DNA of 64,000 bases from Halobacillus kuroshimensis DSM 18393. GTDB lineage: Bacteria; Bacillota; Bacilli; Bacillales; Halobacillaceae. The position numbers and the translations under genes were made by a program. Where the stretch lies: contig NZ_AUDY01000015.1 in the NCBI RefSeq assembly GCF_000425705.1, positions 1-64,000 of the forward strand, written 5' to 3'. This document shows, in pieces, positions 57,609-64,000 of the stretch (within the stretch, counting starts at the first letter, position 1; the number at the start of each line of letters is the position of its first letter). The notes under the pieces are model-generated. The model was not told the origin of the DNA. It made no database searches and was given only the letters and a program-made list of their open reading frames with translations.

Positions 57609-58529
57609 ATGAAAAAAGTAGCCATTACTGCTGCCTTGGCGGCAGGCGTCTTCACCCTTACTGCTTGTTCATCAAACGCGGATGACTCGGAAGTCGTCGT
57701 TCAAACGAAAGATGGAGAAGTAACGAAGGAAGAATTCTATCAGGAACTGAAAAGCCAGCATGGTGATCAGGTACTTCAAAGCCTTGTTATGAAAGAAGTT
57801 CTTTCCAACAACTATGAAGTGTCCGATGAAGCGGTTGAAGAAGAACTGCAGACATTGAAGGACCAGTACGGGGAACAGTTTGAAACCGTTCTTGAACAGA
57901 ATGGCTTCGCTGATGAAGAAGCCTTCAAGGAAACCATCCGTATGAGCCTGCTTCAGGAACAAGCAGCAGCTGAAGATGTCGAAATTACTGAAGAAGAAAT
58001 GAAACAGTACTATGAACGCATGAAAACAGAAGTAAAAGCAAGCCATATCCTAGTAGAAGATAAAGAAACCGCTCAAGAAGTGCAGAAAAAGCTTGATGAC
58101 GGTGGTGACTTCGGAGAGCTTGCCAAAGAATACTCCACAGACGGCTCCTCTGAAAAAGGCGGAGATCTCGGCTGGTTTGGCCCAGGACAGATGGTCGCTG
58201 AATTTGAAGAGAAAGCCTATGAATTGGAAAAAGACAGTGTCAGCGAACCTGTCGAAACACAGTTCGGCTACCATATCATTAAAGTAACCGACAAACGCGA
58301 AAAAGAAGATATCGAGTCTTATGAAGATACGAAAGATGAAATCCGACGCACACTTGTGAGCCAGAAGGTCGATCAGACACAGCTTCAAGAGAAAATGGAT
58401 CAGCTTGAAAAAGACGCCGAGATTGATGTGAAGGATGATCAATTCGAAGGTCTTTTTGACGATTCATCTGAGGAAGACGGAGCAGCAGAAGAGGAATCAA
58501 GCACGGAAGAAGAAAATACAGAAGAATAA
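57609..58529 (+). CDS. prsA: Foldase lipoprotein PrsA
   Basis: 306 residues. Lipoprotein signal (MKKVAITAALAAGVFTLTAC) and an N-terminal chaperone bowl precede a parvulin peptidyl-prolyl isomerase domain, VKASHILVEDKETAQEV ... EYSTDGSSEKGGDLGWFGPGQMVAEFEEKA ... VETQFGYHIIKV, with all conserved core positions. A strongly acidic Ser/Glu tail ends it. It folds exported proteins at the membrane's outer face and is needed for penicillin-binding protein stability. Two ATGs (57603 and 57609) are possible after TAGGAG; the second gives normal spacing and the usual MKK start. Confidence 0.95.
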   Translation: MKKVAITAALAAGVFTLTACSSNADDSEVVVQTKDGEVTKEEFYQELKSQHGDQVLQSLVMKEVLSNNYEVSDEAVEEELQTLKDQYGEQFETVLEQNGFADEEAFKETIRMSLLQEQAAAEDVEITEEEMKQYYERMKTEVKASHILVEDKETAQEVQKKLDDGGDFGELAKEYSTDGSSEKGGDLGWFGPGQMVAEFEEKAYELEKDSVSEPVETQFGYHIIKVTDKREKEDIESYEDTKDEIRRTLVSQKVDQTQLQEKMDQLEKDAEIDVKDDQFEGLFDDSSEEDGAAEEESSTEEENTEE

Positions 58530-58530
58530 T

Positions 58531-58562
58531 AAAAAGCCGGGTGATCCTTCACCCGGCTTTTA
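58531..58562. terminator. Terminator between convergent prsA and yhaL
   Basis: AAAAGCCGGGTGA and TCACCCGGCTTTT form a perfect stem, usable from both sides. Confidence 0.88.
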
Positions 58563-58754
58563 GTTTGAGGTCATTCTCCGTTTTCCCCGCCGCTCTTTTT
58601 CCTGCTCAATCCTCTTCAAATACACCTGTCCCTCTTGTTCAATAAACTCCTGCTCCAATGTATGTTCCGCCCTCATAGCCCGGAAAGCCATATAACCACT
58701 GAAAAATATAAAAGCCACACATAGAAATACCCAGACCGGCAAACCGAATAGCAT
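58560..58754 (-). CDS. yhaL: Sporulation protein YhaL
   Basis: 64 residues. One membrane helix, LPVWVFLCVAFIFFSGYMAFRAM, then a charged amphipathic helix (HTLEQEFIEQEGQVYLKRIEQEKERRGKRR). The EQEFIEQEGQVYLKRIEQE stretch matches the YhaL family, expressed during sporulation in B. subtilis. Role not defined. It faces prsA, as in B. subtilis, and has GGAGGAACAG upstream of the ATG. Confidence 0.82.
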   Translation of the reverse strand: MLFGLPVWVFLCVAFIFFSGYMAFRAMRAEHTLEQEFIEQEGQVYLKRIEQEKERRGKRRMTSN

Positions 58755-58829
58755 ACGCTGTTCCTCCCTGCCCTGTTTACCATTAGCTTATGTATCAGCA
58801 TGACTGAATATGAACAAGCTCCCCTCCAG

Positions 58830-58885
58830 CAAAAAAACTGCCCCGTGCTTTTCCATTCAATGCTCGGAAAAGCCGGGACAGTCCT
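58830..58885 (-). terminator. Terminator of the second GbsR-type gene
   Basis: CTG-N-CCCG-N-GCTTTTCC pairs with GGAAAAGC-N-GGG-N-CAG, with TTTTTTT on the minus strand seven bases past the stop. Confidence 0.8.
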
Positions 58886-58891
58886 TTTATG

Positions 58892-59449
58892 TTATTCACT
58901 CTTCTGATCGATTTTCGGAACGTATTTAAAAATTTCCCCGGATTCAACGACATGGATGAACTTCATCAGCCAGCGGTAGTAGTTCTGGGCATATTTTAAA
59001 CGGTCGATATCCACCTGGATCTTCTCTTTCAACTCTTCATCGGAAGTGCGGTTCTGAAGAGATTCCAGTTCCTGAATCGCCTCGTCCGCCTCTTCAATGT
59101 TCGTTTCTGTATGATGTCTCCATCTGCTCCCGAAAAGGGAAGTGAATGACTTATACCAGTCTTCCTCCGACTTGTACAAGTCTTTCCGAACCCCTTTTTT
59201 AAAGGAAGGTTCCACCATTTTCATATCAGACAAAGCCCGGACACCTGTGGACATACTCGTCTTACTCATCTCAAGAGCTTCGCGCATGTCATCCAGCGTC
59301 ATCGGCTCCTCGGAGAAGTACAACACTCCATACAGTCGTCCTATTGAAGGAGTCACCCCGTAGAGGCTCATATTTTTAGCAATCACCTGAATGAATTGTT
59401 CAATTGTTTCTTCGTATTTCGTCCAGTCTTTATTATTTGTTTCTGGCAA
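58892..59449 (-). CDS. GbsR-type MarR-like regulator (second copy)
   Basis: 185 residues, close to the length of B. subtilis GbsR (180). EETIEQFIQVIAKNMSLYGVTPSIGRLYGVLYFSEEPMTLDDMREALEMSKTSMSTGVRALSDMKMVEPSFKKGVRKDLYKSEEDWYKSF includes the recognition helix SKTSMSTGVRAL and the GVRKDLY wing shared with the regulator beside opuA. The C-terminal half is helical with several aromatic residues (YYRWLMKFIHVVESGEIF) that may form the choline cage. GbsR represses choline-to-betaine genes until choline is present; no gbsAB is adjacent. It occupies the position where I would expect yhaM. Confidence 0.87.
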   Translation of the reverse strand: MPETNNKDWTKYEETIEQFIQVIAKNMSLYGVTPSIGRLYGVLYFSEEPMTLDDMREALEMSKTSMSTGVRALSDMKMVEPSFKKGVRKDLYKSEEDWYKSFTSLFGSRWRHHTETNIEEADEAIQELESLQNRTSDEELKEKIQVDIDRLKYAQNYYRWLMKFIHVVESGEIFKYVPKIDQKSE

Positions 59450-59533
59450 TGGAAACCCTCCATTTGCATAATGCTCATGTAATCTTAGAACATTTTATCA
59501 TTAAAGTCCTGAGATTGCGACCTAAACCTCAAT

Positions 59534-62434
59534 TTATTTTAACTGCTGAATATTTGCGTCTGTAAATACTTGCTGAAGGTCACTTCTCCAGGAGAAAAAC
59601 AGCACCTGGTGACGGGTGGATACGCCCTGTAGAATCGTAGTCATTTTCTGCAGCCGGCGTTCATCAAAATGCACAAACGCATCATCCATAAAAAAGGGAA
59701 GCGGCCTTTGGCCGGCCATCGTTTCACCCAGGGCCAGACGCAGCGATATGTACAACTGATCGCGCGTCCCCTTCGATAATTCTCCGGGGGCAAAAAGCAT
59801 CCCTTCTGAATCGAGCACGGTGATTCCCCGTCCAGGATCATCAGCAGCTATGCTTTCATAGCGGCGGTCCGTCAATGTCCGGAAATAGTCCTCAGCCGCT
59901 GCCAGTACAGCAGGAAGATAGGTCGATTGGTAGGACTGTTTGGTTTCCTTTAAAGCCTGCAGGGCAGCCTGATAACCGGCCCACTCCTTTGCCATCTCCT
60001 TCAGTTTCTCTTTCTCGGCCTGATAGTGGTGGGTCAGAGCTGAACGCTCATCAGAATTCTCCATCTGATCCAGCCGGCTGTGGATATCCGCAAGATGCTG
60101 CCGGGCTTTGGACTGTTGCGTTTCCAGATGCTCGATATCCCGTTTAATCTCTCGGATATCTGTGAGCAGCCGGCTTTCCTCCGGTACTTGATTCCATACA
60201 TCCGCATGCGCCTGATCCTCTTCGGACAACAATCCATCGATTTGAAACTGATACCCAGCGACGTCCTCTTGGAGTTTCCTTACGGTTTCTGCCTCTTCCG
60301 CTCTCTTATAAAAGTCTTGCTCGCTCTCGACCCCGCACTCGCCAAAAAGCTGATGGCATTCTTCAAGATAACCTTGCAGCTGATACGTGATTTTCTTAAG
60401 ACGGCGTTCCAACGCTTCCAGGGCTTCTTTTTGTTGATGGACATCCCTTTCCAAATGCTCCTGCTGTTTGATCCATCCGCTCAATTCGTTCCAGCCTGTA
60501 CGGACAGTATGATCTAATATTTCCCAATCTAAACGTCTATGAAACGTTTTCAAATCCTCAGTCATTCCGTCCTGTTTCCTTTCCAGTTCCTCTATCCGCT
60601 TCACTGCCTGAAGATATTCCACTCGCTTTTCACGAAGCTGAACGACTTTATGAAATAACTTCTCCCAGTGTTTCACATCAAGTCCGGTTAGAAACGGATA
60701 AAGGCTTCGCTGCTCTGTCACTTGAGCTTCCAGGCGGCGCCGGCGTTGCGCTGCGAGACTCTCTTTTTCCTGAAGGCGGATGTCTTCATGATTCAGCTGC
60801 TTCCACTGATCATGAACATGCTTCCATTCCGTTCTCTGTGTTTCATATTCCCTCAGCTTCTCCCGCGCTCTTTCCACATCTTTTTCTCTGCTATCTGAGA
60901 TTTGAGGCTGGACATTTTGTGGAAGGCGGGAAGCATAGAAACTGAGACCGATGGATAACATCACTCCAAGCAGCAGCCATACAACACTTCCGCCTCCTAT
61001 AAAGACCGCTGCCCCGCCTAATAGGACAGCGACGGCTCCAACAAAAAGAGCAGCCCTGTTTGGACGGACCCTGCCGGCTTTTCCACTGTTCCTTGTGGCT
61101 CGGTTGGCCGCAGCCGTTTCTGAAGCTTCCTGAATCTTGTATTGAAGAGCAGCCGCTTCGTCTTCACCAATCATCTCTTCTTCCAATTCAGCTTTCTTCG
61201 TCTCTACATACTGAAACTCCCGCTCCAGATCCATACTTTGATCATGAATATAGGCCCTTTCCTGAACCAATGTCTGTTCTTCGTTTTTCAACTCCCTCCA
61301 CGTTTCTTCTATATAAAAGGGAAATGTGTAATCATCAAGATCGTCAACGGTCAACGGAATATCCAGCGACTGGACTTCCTTGGAGAGCTCTTCCTGCCTG
61401 TGCTCTGTTTCCTTATGCAGTCGTTCTTTCTCATAACCGAGCTTTTCTGATTCCGGGCGTCGCTTCAAAAGCAATGCCGCTTCCTCGAGTCGTTGAGGCT
61501 GGTAAGCGGCCGCCAAGGCCTTCAGCTTTTCCTTTCCGGCTTCGACATCCGAAGTGAGGAGCTTCTTTTCTGATTGCAGGGGAAGAATTTTTTCCTTGAG
61601 CTGCCTGTATCTTTCCATTCCCCCGTCAGGAAAAACAATGAACTCCCGGCGTTGGAGTTCTTCCAGTCCTTGATGATAGTTCACAAGTGCCGGCCTGGCC
61701 TTCAATAATTGTTCCGTCCGGTAGAGGGCATTCGTTTTCTCCCTCCAGGCCATTCCAGAGGCTTCGATTTCCTCGATCGCCTGCTGCTTTTCCTCAAGCA
61801 GGTGAAGATAGGCCTGCTCCTCTTTTTCAAGCGATCGTGTCTTCTTATAAAGGTCTTCCACTTTATGAAGCTGCTCATTGATCACGGGTTTTCTGCCCTG
61901 GGGTTTGAACCGCTCCTCTACTTTCTTTTCCAGCCATCTTTCTGTGCGGCTGATCCGATCCGATCCGGTGAGACCGATATCCAGCAAGGTTTCTCCAAGA
62001 CTTTCCGCAGACAGTGTTTCCAAATGGCGGAGGTCGTCGGCATTGAAACTGAAAATCGCTTCAAAGCTCTCCCGGTCCAGACCATTCAACTGGTCCCTCA
62101 GCCATTCTTCCCCATGCTCTACTCCAAGAGAGGTGCGGCAGATCGCCTGTCCTTTATATCGGTCATGAAATCGTTCGACTGTCACGACTTCAGCTTCTGC
62201 CGTCTCTACAGTGATGGTACCTCCAAGTCCTCCGCCTTGTTTAGGCATATAAGCTTCCCTCTGTTTAGGCGGCAGACCGAAAAACATGTATAAAAAGAAA
62301 TGATAAAGGGTGGATTTCCCCGCTTCATTTTTTCCTGTAATGATGTTAGGCCGGTCCTCAGCAAAGGATAGGGAGAACCCGCTCCATTTTCCAAAGCCAT
62401 GAATATATAGATTATGTATGATCAAAGCCGTCAT
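59534..62434 (-). CDS. yhaN: YhaN, SMC/Rad50-like AAA ATPase
   Basis: 966 residues (B. subtilis about 963). An ABC-type ATPase split by long coiled coils: Walker A ITGKNEAGKSTLYHF at the N-terminus, and the signature LSKGTRDQLYISLRLAL and Walker B LPFFMDDAFVHFDERR at the C-terminus. Two adjacent hydrophobic helices in the middle (AALFVGAVAVLLGGAAVFIGGGSVVWLLLGVMLSIGLSFYA) make it a membrane-anchored Rad50/SbcC relative. It follows yhaO with a 23-base overlap. B. subtilis yhaONM is SOS-regulated as I recall, and a LexA box precedes yhaO here. Confidence 0.92.
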   Translation of the reverse strand: MTALIIHNLYIHGFGKWSGFSLSFAEDRPNIITGKNEAGKSTLYHFFLYMFFGLPPKQREAYMPKQGGGLGGTITVETAEAEVVTVERFHDRYKGQAICRTSLGVEHGEEWLRDQLNGLDRESFEAIFSFNADDLRHLETLSAESLGETLLDIGLTGSDRISRTERWLEKKVEERFKPQGRKPVINEQLHKVEDLYKKTRSLEKEEQAYLHLLEEKQQAIEEIEASGMAWREKTNALYRTEQLLKARPALVNYHQGLEELQRREFIVFPDGGMERYRQLKEKILPLQSEKKLLTSDVEAGKEKLKALAAAYQPQRLEEAALLLKRRPESEKLGYEKERLHKETEHRQEELSKEVQSLDIPLTVDDLDDYTFPFYIEETWRELKNEEQTLVQERAYIHDQSMDLEREFQYVETKKAELEEEMIGEDEAAALQYKIQEASETAAANRATRNSGKAGRVRPNRAALFVGAVAVLLGGAAVFIGGGSVVWLLLGVMLSIGLSFYASRLPQNVQPQISDSREKDVERAREKLREYETQRTEWKHVHDQWKQLNHEDIRLQEKESLAAQRRRRLEAQVTEQRSLYPFLTGLDVKHWEKLFHKVVQLREKRVEYLQAVKRIEELERKQDGMTEDLKTFHRRLDWEILDHTVRTGWNELSGWIKQQEHLERDVHQQKEALEALERRLKKITYQLQGYLEECHQLFGECGVESEQDFYKRAEEAETVRKLQEDVAGYQFQIDGLLSEEDQAHADVWNQVPEESRLLTDIREIKRDIEHLETQQSKARQHLADIHSRLDQMENSDERSALTHHYQAEKEKLKEMAKEWAGYQAALQALKETKQSYQSTYLPAVLAAAEDYFRTLTDRRYESIAADDPGRGITVLDSEGMLFAPGELSKGTRDQLYISLRLALGETMAGQRPLPFFMDDAFVHFDERRLQKMTTILQGVSTRHQVLFFSWRSDLQQVFTDANIQQLK

Positions 62435-63671
62435 CCCCGCTTCCCAATAATTGGTTTACCGCCATTGCTTTCGCTTTCTCCAACACTTCCGCCTGCTCCT
62501 TTTCATTAAGGGAAGGAACGAACCGCGACATCTTTCTGTGATCGTACAATGGAGCGAGCCACGAATCCAAGGCTTCATCGTCTGCTTCATTCACTTTCTT
62601 CAGAAACTCTCCCGTGAAATGAGGACCGTGAAGATCTTCTTCAGTCCAGCTTATCCTCTCATCCAGGCGTACATCCTCAATCCACACCCAGCCGCCTTCG
62701 GTAACGTCTTCATTTTCGTTAACGATATCCTTCCATTCATCCATTACCCCTGAGGACCACCAGCGCTTCCACTGATGGCCGCTGCCTTCGATGGTCACAG
62801 AGAGCATCACAGAACCGCCGCTTTCCGCAACGTGATGTTTCACATTCTCTAATACGCGCTCCAATTCGTTCGGATTTTCCAAGGGTGGAACAGGAACGGT
62901 AACACTTTCATACACAAAGCTGTGCAGAGGCTGAAACCTGTGCACCCATTCCCCCTCCTGTTCTTCGATGACGTAACACCCTTTCGGCCCCTGTTCGTTC
63001 TGAGACCTTCCCTGCGTATTTCCTGGATAGATAATCAGCGGGTCTGCAGATAGAATTTCCCGTTTATGGATATGACCGAGCGCCCAGTAATCCATCCCCG
63101 TCCGCTTTAATTCCTCCAATGTGAAGGGAGCATAAACATCGTGATCCGTATTCGATTCCAGGCTTCCATGAAGCATAGCAATGTGATACGGGGGGTGTCC
63201 CGTCTTTTGAAACTCCTGCGCTTTATGCTCCTTCACCACCCTTGTCTCGTAAGAAAAACCATAAATATGCGCCAGAAGCTCCCCCTGCTTATAAAAAGGA
63301 ACCTCCTGAACACGCTCGCTCTCGAATAGGAAAACATTTTCGGGAAAGGAAACCGCGTGCTCCGTTCCTGACGTAAAGTCGTGGTTTCCAAAGCTGACGA
63401 ACACATCGATTCCGTGCTTCTGCAGCTTCTCAAAACCCCGGCGCACATGGACCTGGGCCTTCAGGCTGCGCAGTTCCTCATGATAGACATCCCCGGCAAT
63501 CAACAGGAAATCCGCCTCTTCTTTTATACATACTTGAATAAGGCGGTCAAAGGCTTCAAAGGTTCCCGCCCGCAGCCGTTCAAGCAGTTCCTCAGGGAGA
63601 TGGCCTTTCGTCTTAAACAGACTGTCCATATGCAGATCTGCACTATGGACAAATGTAATTCCATTCCGCAT
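62412..63671 (-). CDS. yhaO: YhaO, SbcD/Mre11-like exonuclease
   Basis: 419 residues. The two-metal phosphodiesterase motifs of Mre11/SbcD are intact: FVHSADLHMDS, LIAGDVYHEE, VSFGNHDFTSGTE, AMLHGSLES and WALGHIHKREI. A C-terminal capping domain follows (LENVKHHVAESGGSVMLSVTIEG ...). With YhaN it should form a Mre11-Rad50-type nuclease complex at the membrane. The start at 63671 uses AAGGAGCGG. A LexA-type box about 60 bases upstream implies induction after DNA damage. Since sbcDC is missing beside addA, this pair may be the local Mre11-Rad50 system, though copies elsewhere cannot be excluded. Confidence 0.92.
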   Translation of the reverse strand: MRNGITFVHSADLHMDSLFKTKGHLPEELLERLRAGTFEAFDRLIQVCIKEEADFLLIAGDVYHEELRSLKAQVHVRRGFEKLQKHGIDVFVSFGNHDFTSGTEHAVSFPENVFLFESERVQEVPFYKQGELLAHIYGFSYETRVVKEHKAQEFQKTGHPPYHIAMLHGSLESNTDHDVYAPFTLEELKRTGMDYWALGHIHKREILSADPLIIYPGNTQGRSQNEQGPKGCYVIEEQEGEWVHRFQPLHSFVYESVTVPVPPLENPNELERVLENVKHHVAESGGSVMLSVTIEGSGHQWKRWWSSGVMDEWKDIVNENEDVTEGGWVWIEDVRLDERISWTEEDLHGPHFTGEFLKKVNEADDEALDSWLAPLYDHRKMSRFVPSLNEKEQAEVLEKAKAMAVNQLLGSGDDGFDHT

Positions 63672-63723
63672 AGCTTCCGCTCCTTCGCTCCATCTTTTTC
63701 TTTATTTTAACAAAGCACACCCA

Positions 63724-63737
63724 CGAATGCACGTTCG
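63724..63737 (-). promoter_or_regulatory. LexA (DinR) box upstream of yhaO
   Basis: CGAATGCACGTTCG (CGAACGTGCATTCG on the minus strand) differs from CGAAC-N4-GTTCG at one position and lies about 55 bases before the yhaO start. Confidence 0.7.
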
Positions 63738-63750
63738 CTTTCAGGGGTCC

Positions 63751-63786
63751 AGCGCAAAAAAAAGACCGCCCCGTGAAGGGCGGAAA
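63751..63786 (-). terminator. Terminator of the yhaP gene
   Basis: CCGCCC (63766-63771) and GGGCGG (63778-63783), followed by TTTTTTTT on the minus strand, just after the yhaP stop. Confidence 0.8.
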
Positions 63787-63789
63787 CGT

Positions 63790-64000
63790 TCAGGATGACT
63801 TTTCTTTTTTCGATAGTTGGAGGGCTGCTTTAAGATCCTTCAAAGATGATGATTTTCCGTAAAGGAGCACGCCTCCTCTGTAAATTCTTGCCCCTATCCA
63901 TCCGAGCAGCGCAATCGAACCGATCAGCACGGCTAAGGAAAGGGAAACCTCCCATACAGGGACGTCGAGCATCCCGACTCTCAGAAACATAATCAACGGC
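63790..64000 (-). CDS. yhaP: YhaP, ABC transporter permease, C-terminal fragment (cut by window edge)
   Basis: The last 70 or so codons: a membrane helix (SLSLAVLIGSIALLGWIGARIYR) followed by GGVLLYGKSSSLKDLKAALQLSKKEK. The RIYRxGVLLYGK...LK..L tail is typical of ABC-2 type permeases of the NatB/YhaP group, and yhaP lies upstream of yhaO in B. subtilis. The open frame continues past the right edge; an internal Met at 63996 is not a start. Confidence 0.78.
   Translation of the reverse strand, partial: PLIMFLRVGMLDVPVWEVSLSLAVLIGSIALLGWIGARIYRGGVLLYGKSSSLKDLKAALQLSKKEKSS

Overview
The window is a stretch of Bacillaceae chromosome, most likely from a halotolerant or halophilic endospore former. 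It carries a complete gerP spore-permeability operon, the sporulation-associated yhaL, comK, addAB, the hemEHY trio, prsA and the Hpr regulator. Many proteins are strikingly acidic, and a glycine betaine importer (opuA) sits beside two GbsR-type regulators. Almost every gene has an ortholog I recognise from the yis, yhj, yhf, hem/ecs and yha blocks of Bacillus subtilis, in similar local order, with short insertions between blocks. No rRNA, tRNA, CRISPR array or prophage was seen. The only transposase is the 5' end of an IS3-type OrfA at the left edge.

Layout. (1) 1-4.3 kb: IS fragment, a BsuPI/Gmad2 lipoprotein, a YitT membrane protein, DegV and a DUF4349 lipoprotein. (2) 4.3-9.8 kb: a membrane-anchored GH13 homolog that has lost its catalytic residues, asparagine synthetase, a Fur-box promoter that appears to drive a small C-rich RNA, YisL and ornithine aminotransferase. 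(3) 10-13 kb: three membrane genes (DUF418, DUF2157, GDYXXLXY). (4) 13-22.5 kb: gerPA-F, convergent with yisB-addA-addB. (5) 23-26 kb: signal peptidase, yhjE, LexA-boxed yhjD and comK, the last two convergent and overlapping. (6) 26-33 kb: coiled-coil protein, secreted 5'-nucleotidase, lcfB with a FadR box, lplJ, yhfI and the 42-residue yhfH. (7) 33-41 kb: LacI-type regulator, hemY-hemH-hemE, pbpF and hmoB. (8) 41-45 kb: thioredoxin/BdbC pair, liaFSR and a ferritin-like protein. (9) 45.5-51 kb: yhaA, ecsABC, hit, TRAP-regulated trpP and yhaH. (10) 51-55 kb: opuA operon with a divergent GbsR-type regulator. (11) 55-64 kb: hpr, yhaI, yhaJ, prsA, yhaL, a second GbsR-type regulator, and LexA-boxed yhaO-yhaN.

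Functionally the region combines spore coat permeability, recombination and DNA repair (AddAB, YhaO/N), heme synthesis and turnover (HemEHY, HmoB), export and envelope stress (signal peptidase, PrsA, EcsAB, LiaFSR, PbpF, BdbC) and osmoprotection (OpuA). Several regulatory sites can be read directly: Fur, FadR, two LexA boxes, a TRAP triplet array, a LacI/CcpA-type operator, and repeated GTTCAAAC motifs at opuA.

The least explained material is non-coding. There is a family of long-hairpin dispersed repeats (clear copies at 45.07, 45.24 and 27.61 kb, decayed ones elsewhere), a Fur-controlled small RNA candidate at 7.9 kb, a hairpin-rich stretch at 26.1-26.3 kb, and the SOS-box yhjD/comK antisense arrangement. 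All functional statements rest on reading the sequence and recalling protein families; no database search was run.
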